Notes under the pieces: model-generated
Database searches by the model: none
What the model was told of the DNA's origin: nothing
Seen by the model: only the letters and a program-made list of their open reading frames with translations
Position numbers and translations under genes: made by a program
Shown: in pieces, positions 33,946 through 54,097 of the stretch
Layout of the letters: the number at the start of each line of letters is the position of its first letter
How positions within the stretch are numbered: the first letter of the stretch is position 1
Assembly: GCA_037447605.1 (NCBI GenBank)
Contig: CM074813.1
Span: forward strand, 3,200,693 to 3,264,692
Source of the DNA: Zygnema circumcarinatum
Lineage: Eukaryota; Streptophyta; Zygnematophyceae; Zygnematales; Zygnemataceae
Length of the DNA stretch: 64,000 nucleotides
Direction: 5' to 3'

Positions 33946-34235
33946 CATCAAACGAACACGGACGAAGTCAACATGGGGAACCACGACAAAGTAGTCCCAA
34001 AAGACCTCAGCACAAAATAAAAAAACTAGGAGCAGAAAACTAAAATAGAATCTAAACTAAATTAGGCCTAAGCGCAAAAACGCAGCCCTAAAAGCAGCCG
34101 CATAGATCACCGATGTGGGCAACCGTTACTCTTTGTTGTTATTCTTCGTTTTGGGGTTAGGATCGTAGACCCCCTTATTAAGGCAAGTTCTTAAGTGCCA
34201 AAATAGGGGGGGGGGTGAAATATCCAAATGACCCA

Positions 34236-34290
34236 GCCAACTGCTGCCAATGGTTGAGGACCACTGGGGATGATTGCCAATCATTGCTAT
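34236..34290. promoter_or_regulatory. CCAAT-like cluster about 250 bp upstream of MCM3
   Basis: TGCCAATGGTTG and TGCCAATCATTGC, each with a CCAAT core, lie 245-300 bp upstream of the MCM3 start codon. CCAAT boxes in this distance range are common in eukaryotic promoters; function here is inferred. Confidence 0.35.
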
Positions 34291-34534
34291 GAAAGAATAC
34301 TTGCCAAGTGTTGGCAGAGGATGGCGTTGGGCCTTGCACCGCCTTCCCGCGCTTTTTCGTTCCGTTTTCCCGCGCCCTCCCGCACCCTCCCGCACCCTCC
34401 CGCGACAGCGCGCCGCGCAGCGCATCGGGTCGCGGAGGGGAGGGAGGGAGGGAGGGAGAGAGAGGAGGTGGTGAGGGCGAGGGCGGAGGGGGAGGGCGGA
34501 GGACGGGGGGAAGGAGGTGCCGGCGGAGAGCGGG

Positions 34535-41807
<7,273 letters not shown>

Positions 41808-43143
41808 AAGGTGATGGAAGATATTCGTCAGTCGATAGCACTGTATGCGGCAATTAGTTGGAGATGAAAAAACGGAAGTTGCGACTTCCTCTTCAGTCCG
41901 ATGCATATGTACATCCTGAACGGAAAAGCCAGTCTGCTCGACCACGCGGCGGCACCAGTCTCGGCTCCGCACGGAGGCCGTGGGAAACAACTGAATGCTC
42001 GTCAATGGAGCAGCCGTCCTTTTCTTTCAAAGCATGGCTGTTGTAAATGGAGCACTGTACGTGACTTCGCTTTAGGGACCATTGCCATAGTGCCGTTAGG
42101 GAAGCTCCCCAATGGTGGAGTGTACACAACGAAGCGCAACTAATAGTACTGACGTGTGCAAAAGCCTTTGTTGTACTCATACTGCGTGTTGCTACTGAGA
42201 ACCTTTGAATGACACCATCACCCTCCTATCCTCTCCGTTTGCCGGTACTTAAGCTGTGCCCTTCAAGACTTGATAAAAAACCTTTTGTCAAACGCGAGTG
42301 GCCTCTGGAAGCGCTACTATGATCTGTTCATTCAACTTACTCTTGGAAGGCACAACTATCCCCCAACAGACGGTGGTAGGTACAAAACGATGCTCTTACT
42401 CCGCAGACATATCAGCGTTGGGCACGACTTGTTATTTGTAAGGAATGTGCCCTGAGGGCTTTCCCAACACATTACGGTATACAGAAGGGCGATAGGGCGA
42501 TTATAGGGCGATTCTCGCCCTCCTCTCATACACATCATTACCAACATGGATTCCAATCATTACCAACATGGATTCCAAAGCCGTGGAAAGCTGCCTTGAA
42601 ATCCTTTCCCCTCCACATCACAAGGTCGCACTGTGAGGCAAGCAGAGAGGTACATTCGCACACGCCCCGCATGCCAAGGGAAGGGAAAGGGAGGCAAGCC
42701 AAGGGAAGGAACAGTGGGGCAGAATCATTACAGTGACCTTCACCGGCTTGCGAATTGCACTGTGGCAATCAACCGGCCGAGTATTCGCCAGTCAAAGCTT
42801 TATCTTTTTCTGCAGCGGCCTAAAGCTGCCTCGTCCTACGACAATTTGTGACAATACCATGGAAAAGAAAAAAGAAAAAAAGAATCTGCGACGTCTAGCA
42901 ACTTTTGATTTCCCGCAATAAATAAATTAATATACCCCTAGCCGGTCCGGATTATTTATCGGATCTACTCCTGTATGCATGCGTGCGTGCCTGCTAAACA
43001 GGACCCACATCCTTGTGCAGCACTCTTAAGAACCAAGATCTGTGCTTTTGATGCGACCAATACAAAATTAGTAATAAAAAGAAATGAATAATAAGTCCTG
43101 TCCTACCATTACCTTGCCCCTTCTTGACTGCTTCCATACAGCT
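41808..43143. other. Convergent intergenic region between MCM3 and the E2 gene
   Basis: The two genes end towards each other over 1.3 kb. No gene is recognised. There is a 22-bp tandem duplication at about 42536-42580 (ATCATTACCAACATGGATTCC twice). AATAAA-like words (for example about 42918-42925) could serve 3' ends. Confidence 0.5.
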
Positions 43144-44877
43144 CTAGAGGGCCGCGGCGGGCTTCCCGAGGCGGCCCGTGCTGGGCCGCAGGGGGGAGGG
43201 GACGCGGGTGAGGCTCTCCTTGGCGCACCCTGCCACCATGCGCTTCCAGGCCGCGGAGTCTTCCCTGTACACAGCTGCCGCCTCCATGTTGATGGGCCGA
43301 TCCAAGTTTGCCTCAAAGAAGAGCTGCTGAACCGACACAAGCACTGCCAAGATGCCATGGTAAGGCGTCCACTTTGACACAGCCGGCCGTTTAGATACCC
43401 ACTTATCGTTCTCCACATACCCTTCCATAAACTTATGGTCTTTGCTGGTATTCCTGCTGAACCCCCTTGAAACTCTCCGAACCGATGGCGACCCTTCACT
43501 TATTGATGATTGCTTATTCACAAAAGAAGTTCCCGAAGACTTCGTAATCGATTTCCAAATAGCTTCGGAGGTTAACTTTTCTTCTGGACGTAAAACTCCT
43601 CCCTCCTTTTCTCTTGAGGAGACCGCATTCCCCCCTTCACCTGCTGCTGCTGCTGCTGCAGCTGCCCCACCCTTTGCATCCTCCCCGCCCTTTGCATCCT
43701 CCCCGGAAGACACTGCGGTCGCAGGGGGCGGCGAGGGGGCTGCGGCAGGCAGGGGCGGCAGCGCGCGGCTGACCTCCGCCGGGTCCGCCGGCAGCGAGCC
43801 CGTGCGGGCCACTCCCCGGGGGGGGCTGCCGGCGACCTCCATGCTGTTCTGGCGGGACTCCATCAGGAGCTGACTGCGCATGCTCTTCAGGGACTGCTGG
43901 GGCTCAAATGGAACTTCAAAAGTCTGAAGGCGAGAAGTGGGGCCAGTGATGCGAAAAGCTTCGAGGAGGTCTATGCACGGGTTGCCCTGGAGAGAGATGT
44001 TGGGATGGAACATGCGCGAAAGAAACCGCAAATTGAATGGTGGCAGGCGCGGATACTCTTCTGGGATCTCAATCTGCAGAGTATATCTGCACACATTACA
44101 GCCTCCGAATGGGTTCATCACCATTGCAGACGCATAAGCTTTACATGCAGTAGGCTGCTGAGAGCATATACCGACAAAGCATGACACCAGACGTCAGTAC
44201 TGACCGAGCCATATGCTCGTCCAGCTCCGCTACCTTGATAAATCAACTGCACTGATCAGACCATGACATTGGTCATTTTTCAGCATTAGTGACGGTCCTG
44301 AAGTCCTGATCTGAAGCTTCAGTTCCTGCTCAGCCTGGCCATACGATCGTGAGGATTGCCATGATTGACAAGGGCATTTCGACCAGTATGCATTAACTGA
44401 TTTATCTAGTACCACGCTCAAGAAGGAGATTGAAGCTGCCCCAGCAGAGACAACCTGAATCTGAGCATGTACAGAATGTACAGGACGAATGACGCAGCAA
44501 ACACAGTCAAACAGAACTATGGCCTTTATCAACTTTTATTGGGCTTGGAATCAGGCGCAGATCAATCCAGGGACAAACTAGGCAACAAAATCACTGCTCG
44601 CGAATCACTAAATCAAAATGCATCTGCAGCAAATCATCAGCGCGTTGGCTGGTTAGGCATCCACCAGACGGACTAGCACAAAAGCGCACCTTCCAGTATG
44701 CCATGGAGTGCCCTCGGGGCCCTCGAAGACCGCCTGCCACAGGAAGAGGTTGTCCTCCCTCACGGGTCCCGCCGCGATCCCCGGAAGAGGGCGCTGCGCG
44801 AGGAGGCGGAGCTCGCTGCTGAGGCGGACCATGGCGGCCGCGACCTGCCCGAGATGCGCTGAGCTCGCGACCGCCAT
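43144..44877 (-). CDS. E2 ubiquitin-conjugating enzyme with a large insertion after the active site
   Basis: Two exons: 44877-44690 and 44086-43144, in phase, 376 residues. The UBC fold starts near residue 1; the FLWQAVFEGPEGTPW.. motif leads into YTLQIEIPEEYP. The HPN tripeptide is at 90-92 and the catalytic cysteine at C100 (NPCIDLL), with the normal spacing of eight positions between. In ordinary E2 enzymes a conserved Trp follows the cysteine by about eight residues and the next helices end the fold. Here that point (KWTPYHGILAVLVSVQQL) comes only at W302. Some 190 residues, Ser/Pro/Ala-rich with RTGSLP-like sites, are inserted between. Canonical helices follow (NLDRPINMEAAAVY). E2s accept ubiquitin or a relative from E1 on the cysteine. 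The type of modifier cannot be told. Confidence 0.9.
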
Positions 44878-45315
44878 GGTGTACCGGTCGGGCTGGGGAG
44901 GCTGCTCACAACCGCCAAAATGAGAAATTCAGGTTTAAACTGCCGAGGAAGAGTAGCCACTACAGTCATGTGATCAGGAGCCCACAAACAAATGCATGAT
45001 ACTCTATTTCGAAACAATGGCCCATACTGGCAAACGGTCTCTGACTGGAACGGGAAGAGAGAGGAAATCACTTCCAACAAAAAGAGTGTTTTACAAATTG
45101 ACCACATGCAGACGAGCTGATTAATGCGGTAAAGAGTCATTGACCTCGCATACTGGCCCTCACATCAATGGAAAGTACCATCGAGATTTCACCACCATAG
45201 GATGCATTGCAAAAGCGACCAAACGAGTCACTCTATGTGAGTTGACCGCAGAAAACTCTCTCCATTGCCAGTCTGTAACACGTCGGAGTGGCGAACAGAG
45301 TCCCTCAGGCAAAGG
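44878..45315. other. Short intergenic stretch between the E2 and OTU genes
   Basis: 438 bp separate the OTU gene's stop codon from the E2 start codon; both genes are on the minus strand. It must hold the 3' end of one and the promoter of the other. No CGTACGG or CCATTGG cluster is seen here, unlike the other gene flanks. Confidence 0.5.
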
Positions 45316-48300
45316 TTAGCAAACGTGAGGCACATCTCCGCGGACCAAGTCTGACCAGGCCTTCAACAGGAGCAGCTGCTGCCACCATACCTTGCTCAGA
45401 ACTTGCAGCGCCACATCTGCGACGGCCATAACTCGCAGCTTTCCGGTTATCTGCTGCGCCAGACTCACCCATTCGGCTCCATGCTTTACCGCTCTCTTCT
45501 CCTCTACGCCGCCCCTCCCCTCCAGCAGCCCTGACGCGCTCACCCCCCTGCGGTGTGCCCCCCCCCCAAGGTCCGACGCTACTCCTCCTCCCCTCATACC
45601 GTTCACGCCTCCGTAAGGCGCAATGGTCGGTGCCGGCACAATGTGCTGAATGACCATGTCCCCGGCCGACCCGGTGCCCCCGGTCCCGTCCCTGCCGCTC
45701 CAGGAGTCCTCCCAGGTCCCCGCGAACTTCCCGCCCTTGCGCGAGCGCAGGGTGGCGCTCTGCGCGAGGCGCGCCTTGGCGCGGCCGCGCGCGCGCTCCT
45801 CCTCGACGAGCGCGTGCGCCTTCAGGTACGGGTCGTCGCCGGGGCCGACCGTCGCGAGGCGCTCGAGGCCCGAACTGAGGCCCAGCCGCCGCCGCACGCG
45901 CTCGCCCACGTTGCTCTCCGCGTCGAGCCCCGCCAGGTCCACGCGCACCGCTATGGCGCTCTCGCGGAGCCGCGCGCTCTGAGGGAGAGGGAGAGGGAGG
46001 GGAGCGGGGGGGGGTCAGATGGCAACCCACCCACTCTCACCCACACGGAAGCAAAGCATTCCCAGTGAACTCTTCCTCCCTCCTATTGCCTGTCTCACCA
46101 CACATGGCTGGGAGATGGAAATGTGGAGAAATGGGCAAACCCAGCCATACTGCTTCGGCCGATTTCGCTAACTTGATGGGGCTCAAGGGGACGACAACAA
46201 GTTTGAAGATGATCTAGTGATGATCTAGTTGATCTAGTGCGAACTTCTTGCCCAGCCTCTTGAAGCATCCAAGATCCCAATTCCCTCGCAAGATTCATCC
46301 CAACCAGCAACCCATCTCCAGTCCAAACAAAGGGTCGCCTTTGGTGCCCTTGGTGTGATTTCCCTTGCTTCTGCTTGGTGGATTGCCCTTTGTTCGACGA
46401 CACTATTCTTCATTTTCCAACAGGACTCGACATAAAAGGAGAAGAAAAGACCCCTTCCCACCTTCCGACTGCTCTTGAGAGCCCTTTCACTTGCAGAAGT
46501 GACTTTGCGGCCGCGAAGATCCTCCCTGTTGAGCCCCCCCCCGTCCTTGCAGTCCTTGGCGAAGGAGAGGGAGCGGACCAGCGGCTCCACCCTCGCAGGG
46601 GTCCCCTCGTCCTCCGAGTCCGACCCCGCCCACCCGCCGGTGCCCGCCGCCGCCGGCTGCCGCCTCCCCGCCCCCCTCGCCGGGGCCGCCAAGGCCTCCT
46701 CCTTGAGGTCGGCCTGGGGGAGGGAGAGGGGGAGGGGGAGGGAGGGGGGGGGGGCGGGGCCATTGCCGGGCTTGCCGCCGTGCAGGGGAGAGAGCCCGTC
46801 AAACAGGGACCGCTGCGCTGGCACTTCCGGACTGGTCCACGTTGAAGGAGGAGCATCCGCGAGGTTCGGGAGGTCGATAACTGGAGGCAGCGCTGGAGGT
46901 ACGTTGGGGTCTATGGAACGAGCCAGCAGGTGGCCTTGAAGTCGAACAACATGTGTTCGCACCTGTTTGAAGCGATAACGGAAGTAAGAAAGAGAAGCAC
47001 TCTCTTAGCGCTTAGCCCTTTGAGGAGATCAGCGGACATCAGCAAACTCCAGAAGTGAAAATTTCGGAGTTTCAATTTACCCAGAACATCTCATCAAGCA
47101 TGCAAACGGAAAGCCTTCTATAGTCTGACTGGATTTGGAAATGAAAGTAGCTGTGGAATTTCTGCCAAGGACACCCAGGCGCCCTTGCACATGCGCAACC
47201 CATTACTCCTCAGAAGGGACCAACTAACTCCCTGGTTCAGCTGGAAAAACGAGGATAGACTCTAAATGTGCTCTCTGCCTGCCTGAACATTCCTGTCAAT
47301 AGAGTAACCGCTTGGGAACAGAGGCAGGCAGGCAGGCTACCTGCTCTACCAGGTCCAGCACGAAGCTGGGCTGCTCCGGACGGGTCTGCTGCATGCGCTT
47401 CTGCAGGCGTTGCCGCACTTCGGCGGTGACGACAAAAGGGTTGCTCCCCTGCAAACGATGGCTCCATTCATTGTGAGCTGTTGAAGCGCGCAGCAGCATC
47501 AGCAGGTGATGAGGTTGGAGAAGGGAAAGTAAACAATGTTGCATGCACTAATCGCCAAGCCCATCATCTTGCCAAAGACGAACCCAAAAATCCAAGAACC
47601 CGTTTTCCTACCGCCAAGCACCCGCCTTTTCAGCAGTCAAGGCATGAAGTTACGATTTAAGTGGACAGCAGACAGAGGAACAATGACGCCACCCACCGCC
47701 TACTAGTACAACACCCGGCTGTAGAAGGGAGCACACAAACAGTAGAAGGAAAACGCACTCTCTACCAACAGTTAACAACAGCTGAAGACGACATTTACCT
47801 CCAGCATCTTCATCGAACCTCTATGGCAGAAACCTCCCATTTCCAGTCTCATTCCAAGCCTTTCTGACTCAATTGAATCAGTGAGGATGAGGCAGAGAGA
47901 GAGAGGGAGGGAGAGAGATAGGGGGGAGAGAGAAATAGCGAGAGATCAAAAGTTTTTAGAATTGATGAGCGAGGAAGACCATATACTCTTGCAACGAGTG
48001 CCTTACGTCACTTCTTATGCATCCGTTCACATCTGCCCCCAAAACCCAGAAACTGCACGGCAAGCATATTGCAGAGGCAGCTTACCTGCTCCTTTGATTC
48101 CACCAAGGGCGCGTCTTGGGGAGTCCATCGAATTGGCTTCTGGGACACCGTCCAGACGAGCGGCACAAAATGGTTGTGCGCGTCACTGCACGAGCGAGAA
48201 GCACGCAGAGCGTCAGCTGCCGCCCTGAGCCCTGAGCCCTGAGCCCTGAGCCCTGAGCCCTGAGCCCTGAGCCCTGCGCCCTGAGCCCTGAGCCCTGCGC

Positions 48301-51300
48301 CCTGAGCCCTGAGCCCTGAGCCCTGAGCCCTGAGCCCTGAGCCCTGAGCCCTGAGCCCTGAGCCCTGAGCCCCTGAGCCCTGAGCCCTGACCCCGGAGCC
48401 CTGCGCCCTGAGCCCGGAGCCCTGCGCCCGGTGCCCTAAGCCCTGCGCCCTGAGCCCTGAGCCCTGAGCCCTGAGCCCTGAGCCCTGAGCCCTGAGCCCT
48501 GAGCCCTGCGCCCTGAGCCCTGAGCCCTGCGCCCTGAGCCCTGAGCCCTGAGCCCTGAGCCCTGAGCCCTGAGCCCTGAGCCCTGAGCCCTGCGCCCTGC
48601 GCCCTGAGCCCTGCGCCCTGAGCCCTGAGCCCTGCGCCCTGCGCCCTCGGGTGCGCGTTCTCACCTCGCCCAGCCGAGCGCGACCGGCCAGGGGTGCCAC
48701 GTGTCCGGGTCGTGGCGCAGCGGCCCGAAGAGGCCCGCGACGCCCTCGTAGCCTCCGCCCCACGCGCGCACCGCCTCCTGCACGCACGCACGCGCCGCCT
48801 TGAACACGCTTTATGGTCTCATTCATACAGGAATGCACGGTAGCAAAAACACTATGCAATCCATGTCCTCACTTTGCAAGTCTCTTCTAATTCTGTCAAC
48901 ATTTCCAGCCTCTCTAGGATTAAAACCCTTTTCAAAATTCACAGCCAGGCTAAATAGGACTAGGAGTTATTGATTGGAGACAACAACCCTGACGTCAGAA
49001 CACATCAGACCAAATAGCCAAAAGTAATAAAGGTCAATGCCTTTCGATGACACAGCGAATCCATGCATTTCCCTGGAAACCTACAGTTTTATTTGTACAG
49101 AAATCCTCCTTAACTCGTGTCAATTGATCATGCACACTCCGGAGTAACATTGTTGATGCCTGAATGGCATCAGACTATTGATGAAGATGCAATCGAGACT
49201 ATCCATGAAGCTGATCGATGGGAGTAAGTACACACTCGGCAACCCTAAAAATCAATTCAATGCCTGACACACTGTGCTCCTCGAAAAATTGGCGGCCTGA
49301 ATTACTTGGTTGCCCAAAAAAATCTCTGTAACATCTCAGAAGTAGGCCCTTTCTCCAAAGATTGTAAAAACATCCGCCATGCCTTAGCCTACTGATGTCC
49401 CACTAAATGCCCCTCTAGTGTTTGCTAGTTCTTACTTGCCAATTTTCACAACTAAAGTGGCAATACCTGAGGTGTTTCAGGGGACTTAGCTTCACCATCG
49501 CCATCTCCGTAGGCCCGAAAACAGAATTGACTGACTAGAGAAGTCTTATTGAAAACCAACGTTTGTCTAGAGGAAAATTCTTCAGAAGGTAGGAGCCGGA
49601 TCGTGAAGGGAAGAACAAGAAACAGAGGAGAGGGAAATAGCCATGAGCTTTCATGTCAAAGTTAAACTAGACTCACCTCTGATGCAAACAGGATAATTGG
49701 GCGGTGTATGACATGAGCGAGCGCCACAATGTGGAGAATGGACAGAAAGTGATTCGGCGTGGCGGCCTGATACAAAGCATCCTCCACCTCATCGAAGGAT
49801 AGCCGCTTCTCGTACCTGCCACACCAGCATAGCACGTTAGGAGATGGCATTGAACTAAGCACTAGAAGCTCGAGTGCGCGGCGCTGCCACGGCTCCTTCC
49901 GCGCCCGAAGGGAGGGAGCAAAACTGCTAACAGACGAGCCCCTGAACCGGCCTTGAAGCAATAGGGCGGCGTGCGAGACCTACCAGGAGCGATTTCTACT
50001 AAGCTCGTCCCACACTCTATAGCGGAGGGCATCTGAAAATAGCTCCACTCCCCAAATGCCTCTCGACACAGCATGCAGAAGGCAGTTGCCATCTCCTGTT
50101 GTAGCCAAAGGGCACACAAGCACACCCTGCCAAAAAGTTGCATGCACACGAAGAGAGGGAGAGGGAGAGGGAGAGGGAGAGGGAGAGGGAGAGGGAGAGG
50201 GAGAGGGAGAGGGAGAGGGAGAGAGAGGGAGAGGGAGAGAGGGAGAGGGAGAGGGAGAGGGAGAGGGAGAGGGAGAGGGAGAGGGAGAGGGAGAGGGAGA
50301 GGGAGAGGGAGTGGGGGAGGGAGAGGGAGAGGGGAGAGGGAGAGGGAGAGGGAGAGGGAGGAGAGGGAGAGGGAGGGAGAGGGAGGAGGGAGAGGGAGAA
50401 GGAGAGGGAGAAGGAGAGGGAGAGGGAGAGGGAGAAGGAGAGGGAGAGGGAGGAGGCGAGACAGGGAGAGAATAGGCCGGGACGGGAGAACGAGTGACAG
50501 GAGAGGAGGGATCACGAGAGAGAGAGGGCAGCAGAGCGAGAGAATAGTGCGGGACAGGAGAGCGAGGGTGGAAGAGGGTAGAGTCAAAACGTGTATAGAA
50601 TCACATATGAACAAGACATCATAGAAAATTAAAAGAATACCCGCTCTTTGACTGAAAAAAACACGGTGTACACTTGGAGGCGGATGCAAACTATGCCATG
50701 GAAGTGAGAGTATGGTCCCTGGGAGTCTCATGGACAGCAAGGAGCATCATGGCATGTTCTTTAAAGAGGCATGTGGTGGCTCTCACCTGCTCCTTTTGCA
50801 CATGCTCAATAGTAGAGTGAAGGTACTCTGTGGCGCCCTCATCAATATCATCAGCATATGGCAAGACAAATGTGTAGTGGGTTGCAGGCTGCACAAGGAA
50901 ACAAGAAATATCGAAATGAGTAGTCCACATCGAAAACAAACATTTCAAACTCAGAATCATTAGCCATAACCCAGGCATGACATGAAGGTTTACCATGGAG
51001 GATCTATTCCGTGATCCGACTTATGCAGCTCTTTCAATCACCCCATAGATCATGAACGATGGATGCAGAGAAATAAAAATTGCAGGCGTAAATGGCTATG
51101 CTACAAAAAAGAAACTCCAACCGACTTCAGGAAACGCTCTATGTAGGCCCTTGTTCTCCAAACCCATCCACCCCCCCCCCCCCCTTTCTCCCTCCACCAA
51201 ATTTAACGCTGGAAGTCATAAGCAAAACCGCCATCTAAAGTTTTCGTCAATCTTATAACCCAAGTCACAAATAATGCATGCACCTCTGATGCATTCGTGA

Positions 51301-53710
51301 ATTGATAATCCACTCCGCAAGTCAATGCACGACTATCCCCGAGTCCATGCCTACGATATAAATGAGAGGTGGTGCTCTGTGTAAGTCCTGAAACATTCCA
51401 TTGGGCTTACGACCCAGCTTGGCAGCCTTACGCTACAATCTCAAACCGTACTCAAGGCATGCATGCTTACGAAGTACATGTTATTGGAAACATGTGCTCA
51501 CAAGCAGGAATGAACAGAGCCTGCTCGACAACCTACACACATGGGTCTGCTTACATACCAGCTCGGGAAAGACCTGCCGGATAACAGGAGCCAGCAGAAG
51601 CAAATCTTGCCGAAGTAGTGTGTCTCGGTCACCCTCCGGCATATCCTGCCAGACACGGTCCATGCGATAACAAGTCTAATGAGAAACTGTACTTTTCCTA
51701 CCAGCTCCATAGCCCATATTCTGAACGATTGGAGGTTTTCGAACGAGAGTAAGCGCGAATGTCAACAAGATTAAGTTCCAATGAAGAGTCCACGACATCT
51801 CCCAATCCACCAACATGCACTCCAGATCCCCAGATGACCAGGTTTCGAATTCAGAGTATGTGAGTGCGAATCAGCCTAGCCATCTAGTAACTCAAAAATA
51901 AAACAACATCTCTAAAGTGCAAAATGATCCAGAGTGCAAGGGTACAATACGGAGAAACAGGAGTGAAGGAAAAATTGGAGCGAATTCATGCGTGGTTCAG
52001 AGAGTGCCTACACTCAGATTTGATGATCTCACCCTTGAAATATGGTAATTCCTTGCCTTACAGGGCATCAGAGCCAACCCTGGTCATTTCGGGACATTTC
52101 CAAAGCAATGCTGGATGAAGAAAAAATAATTATAAAACAGTGTTGTTCCCTTCAACAAACGGGCTAAACGAACAAAATACTTGAAGCAGGCCACGTTTGG
52201 CTGAAGATAAAAACTCAAGCACACAGGGATTTTTCTGATTGTGTTACTGATCTCATGTCTGGCTTTGACATTCCTGTCGAGAGTACGGGCGGTTGTGCAA
52301 CTCCAACTGGACTTGCCACAGCGGCATCCATGCTGCTGCACCTAAAGCTCCTTACAATTTATATCTCAATAGCTTGCTGGAAAAGTATTTACCAGATAGC
52401 ATAAATAAAATAACAACGTTTTCACATGCAACTTGCCCTTTGCATTTCACCTTGCCCTCTCAAATAATTTGACAAGATTCAACAAGTTCAGCATATCGCC
52501 AAGGTGCCGATGCCAGCTGATGTGGTGACAGACGATAGCGCACCACAACAAAGCCGCCTATTGTTGCCACAGCCACAAGAAGAAACCTTCAAAATGTTTA
52601 ATTTGCCCTAATCATTACAATAGCGTGACAAACACTTGCTTCAGTATCTCGCTCTGCCATCACTTTCAACATGTAAGCTTCCACACAATGTCGACACTGT
52701 ATTCACCTAAGCAGAGGACAGGTCATGGGCACGCTTTGAGCAGTAGCTTGCAGGGTTTCCCACAGAAACAAAAATTACCGGAATGAAAAAGCTTCGACAA
52801 CACACAGGTACACTTGACCTGTGGCTCTTCTATGAATCTTCTTTACCTGACGGGCTCGTTTTACTAATGATACATGCGCATTTAAGCTGAATATACAGAC
52901 TGTGAGATTTTCACACTTTCGCAGATGAGATTCTTATGAAGCACACAATAGCCCCGCGTGCCAGCTTCTGTTGATGATTGCAAGAAACTACATTCGTGAA
53001 GATGTCAAAGCAAGGGAAGAACCAGACCACAAACGGCCACCTCACAAATTTTGGGATCATCTGCGCTTCACATATGGGCTCTCGAATCGACAGGCTATGA
53101 AAATTTGGAGGGGTGCAGAGGTGGGTTGAGGACAGTTGCAAGATAAAGCGCCAAGGAAACGATATATCGGGAAGAATGACAACTCGAGCGGCAAGTTCTT
53201 GGAAAGCCTACGTGAAAAACACTTCTCCTGCCGTTAAACGTAACAAATAGAAAAAAGCCAAACCTTCAAAAAGGTTTTGACTTAACCATCTCGTCCAGGA
53301 GTGGATTCAGATGCAGGAACGGAATGGAATCAAGAATCTTGATTCAGCAAAACGGAGTCAGCCCTGAGTTCTGACGCTCGTGTAGCTGGCTGGACCGCAT
53401 TCGAAGGGGAAATGCTCACCCTGAGCTTGTCCTGCAGGTCCATAATGGCTTGGTGTGGGTTGGCGCCGTCCTTTTCCTGCTCTTTGTGTCCGTTCTCCGC
53501 CACATCCGCGGCCGCGCCCTCCGCATGGCTGCTTTTCCATCTCCAGTCGTCCGCTGGAGACTTTCTGCGTCGCTGGGGCTTGTCGCTCTCGTAACGGTAG
53601 AGCTCCGTGCCCAGGGAGGACACCTCTTGCTCGTACCGCTCGTATCGGCCCAGCGAGCGCCGCGCGGTGCCGCGCGTGCCACAGCACGTACAGGCGAAGA
53701 GGCTCGGCAT
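45316..53710 (-). CDS. OTU-family deubiquitinase, VCPIP1-like
   Basis: Ten exons: 53710-53420, 51675-51559, 50888-50787, 50126-49984, 49815-49677, 48777-48665, 48185-48086, 47448-47341, 46962-46462, 45978-45316. All joins are in phase; 758 residues. The OTU catalytic core has [16 protein letters not shown] with C185 and D182, then [20 protein letters not shown], then the catalytic His in [12 protein letters not shown] (H307). Both the LHRPIIL-like and NH-[FY]-x-PLV wording match VCPIP1 (VCIP135), an OTU protease that cleaves ubiquitin chains and works with p97 in animals. The Cys-rich amino end ([11 protein letters not shown]) is unlike VCPIP1 and could be lipidated. The last two exons encode Pro/Ser-rich and Gly-rich regions of unknown role. 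The last exon could be followed by another if a GT at LSK|GTATGG is used. Confidence 0.88.
48222..48648. repeat. Heptamer satellite (GAGCCCT)n in an intron of the OTU gene
   Basis: About 60 tandem 7-bp units, mainly TGAGCCC with interspersed TGCGCCC variants, fill most of the intron between exons 6 and 7, which separates the body of the OTU core from the catalytic-His exon. On the coding strand the unit reads AGGGCTC. The array's open frames in several phases are artefacts of the repeat. Confidence 0.97.
50152..50458. repeat. (GGGAGA)n satellite just upstream of the catalytic exon
   Basis: About 300 bp of hexamer GGGAGA with small interruptions in the intron between exons 3 and 4 of the OTU gene. 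On the transcribed strand this is a (TCTCCC)n polypyrimidine tract ending about 25 bp from the 3' splice site of the exon that encodes the catalytic cysteine. Confidence 0.97.
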
Positions 53711-54019
53711 GCTGCCGCGCGCCGCAGAGCAGAGCAGAGCAGAGCGCTCCGCCCGACTCCAACTCGCGCGCTCTCTTGCCCGCCCGCCCGCCCACCCGCG
53801 CTCAGCGCGCGCGCCCCCTCCGCCTCCCCCGCCGCGGCGCTGTCATGGCCTGCCTCCCCTTCCCCTCCCCTCCGCTCCCCTCGCCTCCCCTCCCCTCACC
53901 TCCCCTCACCTCCCCCGGCAAGGCCATGCCAGACGCGTCGCGGCCAGGCTGCCCGCCAAGGGCCGCCAGCTGCGCGCCCGCCCGGCCGCCCGCCCGGCCG
54001 CCCGCGGGACCGCCCGCCC

Positions 54020-54080
54020 CCCCTCCGCCGTACTCTCCGGTCACAGTACGGTACGGCCCGCCGTACGGTCCTCGCTTTTA
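54020..54080. promoter_or_regulatory. GTACGG cluster upstream of the OTU gene
   Basis: CGTACTC, ACAGTACGGTACGGCCC and CCGTACGGTCC lie within 50 bp, about 310-370 bp upstream of the OTU start codon. TACTGTACTGC words follow. It is the clearest of the four CGTACGG clusters. Confidence 0.4.
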
Positions 54081-54097
54081 AACAGTACTGTACTGCA

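Noticed and set aside
48222-48648. CRISPR-like array
   Set aside because: It is a simple 7-bp tandem repeat without spacers, in a eukaryotic intron.
48213-48859. Long repetitive open frames (AQGSGLR-type) on the minus strand
   Set aside because: They are translations of the heptamer satellite, which lies in an intron between two well-supported OTU exons.
50056-50624. Long Glu/Arg-Gly repeat frames on the plus strand and Leu-rich frame on the minus strand
   Set aside because: Products of the GGGAGA array; the array is intronic to the OTU gene.
52270-52340. A possible extra OTU-gene exon encoding a Cys-containing peptide
   Set aside because: Its phase does not fit between the first exon and the exon at 51675, which join each other directly in phase.
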